Source: Amoebophrya sp. A120
Lineage: Eukaryota; Sar; Dinophyceae; Syndiniales; Amoebophryaceae
NCBI GenBank assembly: GCA_905178155.1
Contig: CAJINV010000002.1
Coordinates: 11,163,141-11,227,140, forward strand
DNA length: 64,000 nucleotides
Direction: 5' to 3'
The notes under the pieces are model-generated. The model was given only the letters and a program-made list of their open reading frames with translations. It searched no databases and was not told the DNA's origin. The translations under genes were made by a program, and so were the position numbers. Of the stretch, positions 49,001 through 59,231 are shown in pieces. Every line of letters starts with the position of its first letter. Within the stretch, counting starts at the first letter, position 1.

Positions 49001-50830
49001 GAGAAGGTGAATTCCGATTAAAATTTTCACTCCAATTTTGCATTTTATTCACTTTCCGTGATTATTGTAGTGTCCCCCTCCTCGTCCCGCATCATCTTGT
49101 GAAAAGCATGTTGATGTTCCTTGTGATGATGGCGTATACAACTACATATGCGTACGACTACAACCTTGCTGCAGAATGACGGCGCTGTTGTACCTTTATT
49201 TCAGCGGAGTTGGAGGTGAAAGCGCTGTTTCGAGTTCATCGCTCAACCCCCGCCACGCACTTGAATTCGTATTAACGCAAACTAAATCTAAATCACTTAC
49301 ATCTGAAGGTGAAGGACACTGCGGACAAGATTTTGCAAGGGCTGGGCTTAGGCCCTGTGATCGACGCTGGCGAGAAGGCCGTGAAAAAGCTTTCCAAAGG
49401 CGAAGAAGCTACCAACAGCATCGAAAAGCAGGCGAACAAGGTCAAGGCAGAGGCTCGGGAACAGAACGCGAAGGCTGCGGCTCTGGAACAACAAATCGCG
49501 GAGCTGCAGAAGCAGCAGTCTGCTGGGGCGGCGCCTGCCGGCGGCGGTGGACCGGCGAGCACAATTGCACTCGTGGCCGTTCCAGAGTTGGCCAATCAGA
49601 ATCTGGCTGGCGAAAAAAAAACGACACCTGCAGCACAAGCCGAGCAGGGGGCGCAGAAGGTGTCTTGTCTTTGGATTTTTAGGTGGCTGGGCTCGTCATC
49701 TGCAATTTGGAAGGCACTTCAACTTCTTGTGTCACCAGTGCTTCCTTTGAGTTTGTTGTCAACGTAGAATCAGAATCATCGCAATTTCTCCTTATAATTT
49801 TGCTTCGACGACTACAGCTGCAGCAGCAAACGTTAGATCAAGTAACCGGCGTTCTGTCCACTGCGACCTCCATCCCGAGCCAAATTTTCAACAAGGGTGT
49901 CAGTTCTGGCCTTCCTGGCGTGATTACAGCGGGCGCCGATGCGATCACGAAGGCGCAGACACAGCAAAAAGGATTCGAAAAGGACCACCTTGCCCACGCA
50001 CAGGACCTACTCGCGAAAGCAAAGGCCCGCGTCGCAGCTGCGGAGGAGAAGCTCAAAGCACTGGTACAACCATACGATTTTGTATGAAACAAAGAGATGC
50101 AACATCATGAGAAGCAAAAACGATCCTGATCTTCCTCCTACTTCGCTGTGCACATAATCATAAATATTCTGCTATGCGCTCCACCTGAAGAGGTTGATGA
50201 AGAATCAGAGCGAGAATCATCTTCTATCGTGGGTAGAAGTTTTTTGCGACTAAGCTGCTGTCCTGGTGCTAATGAAGATGAACCGGTAAGCACTACACTT
50301 CTCATTCGCAATCAAAACGCTATCAGGAGCAGGGACAGGGGGCGAGCCCGGCTGCGGTGCCGGCTGCGGGTGCGACGGCAAGCAGCAGCACTTCGGGCTC
50401 TAGCGGAGGTCTTTTTGGCGGAATTTTCGGCGGAGGTGGCGGACCACGTAGCAACCTCCAGCAACAGCCCGCTGCGACCACCTCGTCTGCCGGCGCCGGT
50501 GGTACTGCGAAACCCGCTGCTCCCGGAGCTAGTGGAGCAGCCGCCGTGCAACTCTTCGAATTGAACGGTTTCATTCCGCCCCAAGTAACCAGCTTCGTGC
50601 CGCAGGGAATTTTGGAAAGAGTGGACGGGCGAGAAGGCGATGGCGTCGGGGGGATTCGCTCCTCTGCGCACACTGCGGCAGTTGCCCTTGTGTCGATGTT
50701 GTTTTCTTTCTTTTTGGTCACGGCGTTTCTTTCCTTGCGTGCTGGCATGAGAAATCAGGCGGACGAAGGTCACTTCCTCGACGATGCTGATGGCGCCGCG
50801 AAAGAAGATCACTTCTACCAGGCGTTTTGA
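46081..50830 (+). CDS. Secretory single-pass membrane protein rich in Ala/Lys/Glu coiled coil, 1272 aa
   Basis: Exons 46081-46215, 46424-49006, 49309-49659, 49818-50063 and 50327-50830 give 1272 codons plus stop; all four introns are GT-AG and phase 0. The N-terminus is basic and then hydrophobic (HLRATLVIAAGGSVFVEGVA), like a signal peptide. The body is Ala/Lys/Glu/Ser-rich with long helical stretches (AKKELDSVEKQI, RTERQAEHLERTAEEKAERS, TKQKLQEQIEQLQKKI), broken by Gly/Pro segments such as GLFGGIFGGGGG. Near the C-terminus is one membrane segment (AVALVSMLFSFFLVTAFLSL), followed by a short charged tail. The predicted topology is a large lumenal or extracellular part and a small cytosolic tail. 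No known family was recognised. Confidence 0.82.
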
Positions 50831-53013
50831 TGAATCCTCTCATTCGCCGAAACCGAAAAAGAAAATGCAGACTTGAGAAACAGAATGCCGGAGGCGGTAA
50901 TTCTAATTACATGATACTAGAAACTTGAGTGATAAATAAATTGTACTCAGATAAAAACTCCAGAGAACAAGAATCAGCTGGCAGTTAGTCGTAGCTTACT
51001 ACTTCCTCCTGGGCTGATCAAAGCAGCAAAGGGGAGGAAAAGCTGAAGCGCGATGTAGTTGATGCTTGTATTGAGCTTTATTCGAAATGAAATAAAACCA
51101 CGTGATTTATCGCGATTCTCACACGGAAATCGTGTAACTCAAGACATTTGATCAACACCAGCATAGTACACCGGCGAGCACAAATTTGGAGTCACCCGAT
51201 TCTGTAAAACTACCATGATTACTAAGGCTTGGCATTCATGAACCAACGCATCGTTCAAATATTCTTTATTCAACTGAAAACGCTTATGTCTTATCGTCGA
51301 AGTCGAACAAAGAGAAAGTCTACTATTGGAACATCATTTGCAGATCGAAGATGTCGTTTTCGATGGAGTAAACATGTTTTGAACCTTTCAAAATGAACCA
51401 CCTACTTCTATGCTTCCGCCCACAGGCATATAGAAATGTGCAGAAGTCCAACTACGATGATGATACGTTTGTAACGTTAACGGCCAGACATCGGTCGGGC
51501 ATCAAGCAGACATTGAAACTTTCTAAGTTTACAGGACTCGATGCATGCTGGCGATCGCCTTTCATCAAAGTTCTTACGGTATGTCACCTACCGATGACCA
51601 ATAGACATAGAAGGAAAATATAACGACCTCGTCAGCGCCGCCTTGAATGAAATGAGAAACAACACGAAGGATTGAGCAGGACGAAGCCATATCGGGATTT
51701 CCGTACCGCTAAGTGGTCATTGACCAGTGTTCCTGTGCGTGTGCTCTTGAGCTCTCGAGCGTAAGCTAATGACATCCAGGGAGTGAACCTCCGCACTGCA
51801 TGTGCATGTGCGTACTTACTACAAAGATGGAACTTTATCTGCGCTTCGAGGTTGCAGCCGTGCTGCTAACAAGTGAAAGGAGCTTGTGCGCTGCAACCAG
51901 GAAAAATAAACGTCAAATTGCTTCAACTTAAGAATAAGATACACCAGCTCCTCTTCTTCCTCCCGTTGTCACTCACTGTCACCGTTTTCTTTGAAGAAGA
52001 TGAAGAGGTTCATCTTCGTCTTTAGCTTCTCAAGACCCGGCATGAGCCTTGTCGGCGAATGATGGTGAAAAGATTATTTGTGTCCTGCTCCTCCCGAGGA
52101 TAACTAATACATAGCCAAGCTTCCAGCTCACTTCGAGGCAAGAGAATCTGCTTGCAAAACATGGGACTGAGACTGACGTAACCGTAAGTTAAGATTTCGC
52201 GATTTTCATCGGTGATTCTTCGAATACCTTGTTGTGTTTGTCATGGTCTTTGTCGTCAACCTCCGTTGGTTTTATTTGTATTCTGTTCGTCTTCTTCGAT
52301 GGATTGTGGCGCGTGAACGATTTTCCGAGCGTCATAATTAGACCTCTTGATATCCTGCTTTCTGATCCCGGTCCGTCGAGCAGTTTCAGTTTCTCTTTTT
52401 TGTGTTTCTGTTTGTTTGTTTTTTCTTGCTTCATGTCCTAAATTTTTTTTGTTCCACGTCGTCAGTGTCTCGTCCGCCCACCGAATATGTTCAGCGTTCT
52501 TGGCTATTCTCCTTGTCGTGAAATATTTATTTGTCGGGCGAATCAATCATATCAGCCTTGGTTGAAGATATTGATAGTGACGTGAGTTGTAGTTTTCTTT
52601 TTTTTCTTTCACAGGTTCTTGAATGCCAGCGGCAAGAGGAGGCGCCAAAGGCAAACTCCCCCCTGGTGGCCGGGCACTGCTAAAACGGGCGGTGAAACGT
52701 CACTGGGGGTGCAGAAGTGGTCTACCCACTTCTGCAGAAGCACTTACCTTCTGGAATTGCACTACAGTATGTGGGAGGCTTTTACCGCTCACCTTGAGAA
52801 GCGCACACGTCATTCTTTTTTTTGATGAGAGCGAGTGAGATAAAGAGAAACCGCACATCAACAGGACCAGGAGGCGAGTCCTTCGACTCTGACTCGTTCG
52901 TCTTCGTGTGCGTTTGATGGTGAAGGATAAGGCTCAGTGTGTCAAATAACAGAAGAACTGATGAGTGAAGACCGCACCGCTTCGTCCTCGTCACCAACCG
53001 ATACAAGATCAAG
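50831..53013. other. No gene recognised, about 2.2 kb
   Basis: Short frames only. The T-rich stretch 52190-52620 gives hydrophobic frames on both strands but no exon pattern. No repeats or RNA genes were identified. Confidence 0.5.
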
Positions 53014-56000
53014 ATGAATACGACCGTCGACACGGTGGTGGACCGCTCCATGACCATGCCAAAGCTCGAGGCGTGGCCGTTATGGCGCCGTTTGCTCGTA
53101 ATTTTGTTGGGCGTTGTCAGTTCGCTGCTCTGTGCCGGGCTGGTTTTTGGTTTTGCCGGTCTGTACCCACGACTGCTGCAGCGGGGTGTTTTTTACCAGG
53201 ACTGCGTGGATCCCAGCCACTCGCTGTCCTCGCAGATACTGATTCCCAATGGAAGACAACCACGACTGGGTGAAGAAGTGCAAGTCGAGGGCGAACAACC
53301 GGCTGCAATCATACAGGCGGAAGACCTGTTACGCCCACGCGCGGCCGTAGAGCGTCGAGGATTTCCCGACATCATGCCACCCAAATTGGACGCGGCGTCA
53401 AAGTTTTTGTCTTTGCCGCAAACTGCAACCGAGGCAATTATCCGGAAAGCTACGACAACGCAGAGGAACAGATCTCGCTCTGGTGACTCTGAAAATATGT
53501 TGCAGATGATCAAAAGTGACGACTTCAACGACGCGCAAAAATCTACTACGGCCGATCTATCTGTCAGTGCGCCAAGAGCGGAGACCGCGGCCAAGGCCGC
53601 CCCATCAGCACGGACGATCATACTCCAAACCCCATCAGCAGACGACACCACAACCGCGGACAGTCTGAGTCGCACGACTAGAGAGAGCAACTACCTCCTG
53701 GAGAACTACCTGTTGGAAGCCAGCACGGCTCCTCGTGTGCGCAGCGAAACTTCTCCGACGGCCTCGGCCAAGACGTGCAGTGCGCAGCAGCTGGACTTGA
53801 GCTTCATGTTTACGCTCGCAACGACGCTCCTGAATGTGACAGCGTTTGTGAGCGGGCTGCTCCTGGATAGCCTCGGACCCAAGTACGCGGCCTGCCTGGC
53901 GGCGCTCATCTCGGGATGCGGAAACTGGCTGTTTGGATACGGGTTCTACTACGTGGGCTTCCAGATGATGGCGGTGGCCGGCCCATTAGTTTACATGGCC
54001 ACGATTTCCTTTTCTAATCTGTACCCCCACCTTGGGGGGTTGATTACCTCTGCCTGCTATCCTATACCCGCGTTTCCCATTTCAATCCTCGATTCGATTT
54101 GTAGTGCAACCGCAACCGCATGGGCGTAGAAAACTGTGTAACTACATACGAAAAATACCCTATGTATACCGAGTGCATGTGTAACCTTCGCTTGCTTGTC
54201 CTCAAGTGGTGCATTTCAAATTGAAACTCGAGTTGAAGTTTGTGAAGAAAAATTTGCATAGGATACCTTCGTCGGCTGCTTTGATGCCTCATCGTTCGTG
54301 TTTGTAATGTATGATGTGCACACCGAACTCAACTCCATCCCTCGCCTCCCTTACTTTCTCAGTCTCCTTCTATTTGCATTTGTTTTTGTAATGCAAAACG
54401 TCATGTTCACTCTATCATTATCTCAATCTCTCTCACTCTTTGCTCCTGGCATCGTTTGTTCTAAATCAACACACAAAGAAATTTGTATGTTGCTTTGATG
54501 TGGATTTCATGCGGATGCAGCTTCATTTTGCAGCCTCTTCATCATCTGTTTCCGACTTCGATTGCTCGTCTGGTAAAACTAAAACTAGATCGACGCTCTT
54601 CGAATTAGGATTGCGGTCAGAGGGGCGAGTTGTACTAGTTGTGCATTTGCATATGAGCCTAGCTGCCTGCATGAGCTACCTCCCATTCGACGACGTGTTC
54701 CAAACCTACAGCCTTGTCGGCCTTTCCTTGGCGGTGCTGTTTCTGCTGTTCTACCCGCGACTGCCCATCCGCGCGGAAGATGTGCGAGCCTGGGAATTGC
54801 AGGAACAACGGCGAGTCGAGGAAGAAAAGCAAAAGCGCGAAATGAAGAAGCAGAAGTCAAATGGCAAGACGCAAGCTGGCGACGCAACGGCAGACGAGCC
54901 AACGCGAGACCGTCGCGACTCACGTCTCACCGAGGCTGACGCGACCACCATCCAAGTAGCCGCGGATCAAGATGAGGAGGAGTTGGAGCGGGACAAGCGG
55001 TACCAGCAGCTCCTGGAGGACCAGGACAATTTTGCCAAGTACGACGGGCTCACCCTGCTGGAACAGATTCAGACGCCGGACTTTCTCCTCTTCGCCTTCA
55101 GCGCCAGTTGCTACATGGTGCGCCTCAACTTTTTCATAGAGTCCGTGCCCCTGCAGATGCAGCAGTTTTCACTTAGCAGCGAAGAGGCCGATATCCGCAC
55201 GCATATCTTCTCGGTCATGCTACCAGCGGCAGGTACGTGAACTACTTTTTAGTGAACTGGTAGCATAAAGACGCACCAGCACAAAGCGCAAGCAGCACGC
55301 GAGCATTTTTTTCTTAAGCTCATTGTCATTGTTGTTCATCTACGTCTACTAGCAGAGACCACACCTCAGCAAGTCCTAAACTTCTTCTGTTTGATAAACA
55401 ATACGCACTGCTCGAGATTTATTCCGTTTTTTGGCTATTCATCAAGTGAGAGGGAGTCCGTGATGTAAATTGATGCAACTCTTAACAAAGGCATCGTCGG
55501 GATTCCAATTATTGGGTATTTGACCGATCATTGTGGATTGATGTGTTCCTGGGTGGCGTTGTGGGTGCTTTTTCTGCTGTCCCAACTCCTGCAGGAGCTC
55601 GATTGCATGTACACAGCCTTTGTGTGCTTCACCCTAGCCCGACCTTTGACGTACACCCTGATCGCCACCTTCTCCAGCCGCAGGTTCGGGCTCGCCAGCT
55701 TCGGGAAATTGTACGGCGCTATCATGTCCATTGCAGGGATCGTCAACTCATCGCAATACCTCCTCCACCTCTGCGTCCTGCGCCTGTATTTTTGATACAA
55801 CTATGTACATACCTAGCGTACACGACTTTCATTATTTCTTACGTAAGTTATTTTGCGCGGCAGCGGCTTGCCCTTGCCCAAGAAGGAACTGCAAAACATA
55901 AGCCGCGCACGATTACAAGACGCCCACGAATACGCACTATCGTCTCGTCATGTAAACGCAAAGCTTAAACTACTTGGCAACCAACTGAAAAATTGTCGCG

Positions 56001-59000
56001 ACCGTGCCACCGAGCGCCAGAAATATGGAACCCATATCCGCTACCGCTCGGGTTTGCAGTGCCACTACCCCCACGGACGAGCGGTATTTTCACCCCATTC
56101 GCGCAGGACCACATCTATCAGCCACAATGGTCGGGATCGGACACCTTTCTTCAGAAATACAGCTTGATGGTGAAGCCATCATGCCGATGCGCTGTCTTTT
56201 TAAGTACTTTTTATTAACGGTGTGAAGAATCCATTCTCCCGAACATTCGAAAAATACTGCGCGCGACATATCTGGTCTGCTGGTTCCCTGGCCTTGAAAC
56301 CTAGCGCGAAGGTGCGTCTGTAGCTCTTGCGCGACTCGCAGGAAGCGGGAATGCTTTGGGCTTCTGGATGTTTTTAAAATTTGCAAAATGTAAAATTTGC
56401 GGGCAAACTTTCCGGCAAATGTGCGGCTAAAATAGTGCTGCAGCAAATTTGTGTCAAATTTCCGACAAATTTGATGCAAATTTTCAACGATTTGCAGCAA
56501 ACTTTTTGCGTCGCAATACTGCGTCGCAATATTGCGACGTCTCCTGAAAGAGTTTGTTCTAGGACTCTAGTCCCGTTTGTTGGCGTGTTGGCGCGACGCA
56601 TTTTCGAGCGCGACATAGCAAATTTGAAGCCAGCCAGAAGCAAATTTGAAGCAAATAGAAGCAAATTCGAAGCAAATTTGCAGCAAATTTGATGTAGCAA
56701 ATTTTGTTGCGCCCCCCACTGAGGCTGTCGCCTTCCCGTAAGCTTGTGAGCGAGGGCCGCGCATGGTCTCGCCAGATCTGGTGGCTCGGTGGGACGCAAA
56801 GCTAGCTGCCTGCGTCTCGTTTCTTCTTTAAAAAAAAAGCCGCGGACAATATTTTTCGATGACGGCCAGAATGGATACTTTAAAGCGCTAATTTTAGTTC
56901 CACTCAACGTCAACACGATCAGGCCTAGTCGGCATTCCAGTCAACGGCTTTCTCACGGATCAGTGCGGCACGGTGGCTATGGACAAAAGGAAAAGCGTAC
57001 TAGTTGCCTCTGCGCCTATTTTTTTCTTTAGTGGGTGCTTATTTGTGTTTCTTTGTATTTCACCTTGCATTGGCTCATAGTCGGACTGAGCAGATTGAAG
57101 ATTGGTTTGATGTCTCATAGGAGGTGCAGCTATAGGACGAACAATGTGAGAAAAAAGTTGTCCTTACGTCTTTAGACTTGAATCCGATTGTGTTCGGGTG
57201 CCGGTGCCGTTAAAGCTCAAGGCAATGCTGGCAAGTGCAAAGTCACACTCCTAGGCACCATGTGTGCGAGGAAAGGAACGTGTCTGTGAAAAAATGGTGT
57301 GGCCGCTTAATATAATTACGCCTTTTCCTTTTCATAATCCCGAGCTGGGCTGCGTTGTGGTTTTTCTTTCTTGCCTTTCAGCTGTGCTTTGAGCTCGGGC
57401 TATCAAAGAAGAGAACCCGCACCCATTACACGACACAGCCTGTACGACTTTAAAATACTTACAAGATGCAAATGTTGAAAATATCTGTCTCTGTGCATTG
57501 TTCTTGGTTCGTGCGCGACATTTGAAATAGCAACGACCAGCATCGTCACAGTCATTCTTCTTGTTGATGTTGTCATCGACATTGTGATCTGGGTGCGCTT
57601 TTCCTGTCTACGCAGATGGTTTTTGTCCTCCTTTGTCTTCATCTGCCTCGCCCGACCGCTGTTCTACACCATTTATGATGGCTGTCGCTTGGAAATACTG
57701 ACGGCGCTGCAGAAGACCCCAGGGCCAGTGGCCCACTCCTATGTTATTTTTTGGTTTTCGTTTTGGAAAAACAAAAATACTTATTCACATTGTTGTGTGT
57801 TGTAACAAATGCATTCATCGCCATCGCGGAGGCGGAGCAAGAGCTTCGACGAGGTCGATGCAGCGAGCAGAGTCATGATTTGCTTTTGCTCGAAAAATAA
57901 AAGTAAAAGCATCAAACCGAGAAGAAGGCTCGTGTTTATCACGCAGTCGATACACATCCGCAGGCATCGATCTTAGCATGAAGGTCGTTCTTACCTCGAC
58001 CGTGGGAGATAGATTTAGCAAAGAACAACACACAGGGCAAATGCCACAAATCACGGGATTTCCAAGCGCATGCCGAGATTGCCGTCTTTACCGGCCGCCA
58101 TTTTGGGTTTCAGACGTTCGGCAAGCTTTATGGGACAGTGTGCTCGGTGGCAGGGTTGGTTATCAAACTGCAATTTCTGCGTAAGGGTCTTGCTCCTTAC
58201 TAGTTGGTTGCTTGCAAATGGCAATACATCGTACGGAAAGCCGCAGTCTCCATGGAGATTCTACTTTTCATTTCTTCTCTATTGACTCAGTTGCCTGGTG
58301 CCATGGAAGCGACCGAGCGTAAGCATCTGCTTCAAAACCATTTTGCATTCTGTCTATCTCGGCAAACCCTGAAGATATGCGCAAGATGGCATACTGGCTA
58401 ACGCTTCGCAATACTACTTGAACAAAGTCCTCGTCCAAAGTGTGTATTTCTATTTCCTACTCCCGTTGTAATCATGCGTGGCATATTACTACTTTTTCGA
58501 ATTTGCAACGAGCCGCTGCTCATAGATGAGATCTCAATACTGTAGTCCCCTACATGAATTTGAATTATGTCAACCACATGAAAATGATACCTAATTCTAA
58601 TACACCACACAACAGCTACGACGGCAATTACGTTCCAGTGAATCGTCTTTTGACCACGGTGCAGGTTTTCACGATCGCCCTTCCAGTCTACCTTTTCTAC
58701 GACGCAAAGAATCGGTGGGCCGCTGACCAAGTGGGGAAGAACGACGTTGCGTTTGCTGGAACACGACTCAAAAATATGATGGTCAGCATGGACGTTGACA
58801 CAACGGAGCAACCACCCGGTGGAATAAGAGCATTTGGTAGTACCAGCAACATCAACATGAGCAACAACGCGGCAAAAAATCTCCTGATGAAGGGGGCGAA
58901 AGACGGCGCAGCTGCTGATATGCGAAACACGAACAACTACAGCAACGACTTCGACGCAAATAATCTGAACAAGGTGCACCCAACTGCGTCGCAACCTCCG

Positions 59001-59231
59001 ACCGGTTACGGTTACGGTGGCCCTGCTCCCGAGAGTGCTGCAGCACGAACATCCGCAGGCGCTCGTAGCTCTTTCCCGCCGAGCATGCAGCACGCTAGAA
59101 GCTGGCCGCGGGCAACAGCTTCACGGCACACGCAGCGAAGCGACGAACCGCAGTTGTCTATGTTCAATAGTCCGACAGAGTCTATCGGCGCTTTATCGCG
59201 CGTATCCCAGGCTTCGATACGGTTCGCATGA
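53014..59231 (+). CDS. Major facilitator transporter, SLC43/FMP42-like, with duplicated exon block
   Basis: The start is ATG 53014. The first membrane helix follows WPLWRRLLVILLGVVSSLL. After a disordered loop of about 150 residues comes LSFMFTLATTLLNVTAFVSG and the facilitator motif-A region GLLLDSLGPK. Exon 1 ends at 54057. A short second exon (54271 to about 54304) reads VGCFDASSFVF, typical of SLC43/FMP42 amino-acid transporters. A third exon (about 54650-55232) has a membrane pair, a charged cytosolic loop, and then LTLLEQIQTPDFLLFAFSAS. The next block exists twice: 55491-55785 or 56923-58443. The last exon, 58616-59231, has YDGNYVPVNRLLTTVQVFTI and a long Asn/Ser-rich tail. The family is known for amino-acid transport; the substrate here is unknown. 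The join between exons 2 and 3 is unresolved. Confidence 0.85.
54058..54265 (+). mobile_element. Introner in the transporter gene, 208 bp, TSD CCTGC/CCTTC
   Basis: The left end is TATCCTATAC and the right end, reversed, TATCCTATGC. The flanks CCTGC (54053-54057) and CCTTC (54266-54270) match at four of five bases. Excision of the element plus one flank joins GCC TGC / GTC GGC TGC TTT GAT in frame and restores the conserved FDASS region. Confidence 0.8.
55491..55785 (+). other. Transporter exon cassette 1, uninterrupted, 295 bp
   Basis: It follows AAAG and starts GC ATC GTC GGG, completing a codon begun by the G at 55232 (donor GTACGT). It encodes IVGIPIIGYLTDHCG, SWVALWVLFLLSQLLQELD, FTLARPLTYTLIATFSSRRF and SFGKLYGAIMSIAGIVNSSQ. 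It ends CGC CT before a GTATTT donor, which joins in frame to the final exon at 58616 (CT / C TAC GAC GGC). All borders are GT-AG. Confidence 0.85.
56380..56710. repeat. Cluster of GCAAATTTG words within the region between the cassettes
   Basis: AGCAAATTTG, GAAGCAAAT and close variants recur many times, most densely at 56624-56702. The pattern is irregular rather than a strict tandem array. It lies in the presumed intron between the two transporter cassettes. Confidence 0.7.
56978..57336 (+). mobile_element. Introner-like intron in cassette 2, 359 bp
   Basis: The left end is TATGGACAAAAGGAAAAGCG and the right end, reversed, TATGAAAAGGAAAAGGCG; both continue TA. A matching TSD is not preserved (GTGGC versus ATCCC), and the exon border on the right is about six bases further in. 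Confidence 0.65.
57674..58077 (+). mobile_element. Introner-like intron in cassette 2, 404 bp
   Basis: The left end reads TATGATGGCTGTCGCTTGGA and the right end, reversed, CTCGGCATGCGCTTGGAAAT. They share GGC and CGCTTGGAAAT. Removal joins ACC ATT / ATT GCC GTC, matching cassette 1 (YTLIAT). The left border is TA, not GT. Confidence 0.6.

Larger units (their letters stand above)
56923..58443 (+). other. Transporter exon cassette 2, diverged and split by introns
   Basis: It follows CAG and starts GC CTA GTC GGC, the same phase as cassette 1. Pieces: 56923-56977 (LVGIPVNGFLTDQCG), about 57343-57400 (SWAALWFFFLAFQLCFELGL), about 57620-57673 (FLSSFVFICLARPLFYTI), 58078 to about 58158 (IAVFTGRHFGFQTFGKLYGT, then VCSVAGL), 58397-58443 (ANASQYYLNKVLVQS). 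The end, AGT GT / GTATTT, has the same phase as cassette 1 and joins to 58616 in frame. Each piece aligns collinearly with cassette 1. Internal joins are approximate. Confidence 0.78.

Noticed and set aside
54440-54600. A frame reading ADAASFCSLFIICF as the second transporter exon
   Set aside because: First considered, then replaced by 54271-54304, which reads VGCFDASSFVF, fits the family better and is joined in frame by a TIR/TSD intron.
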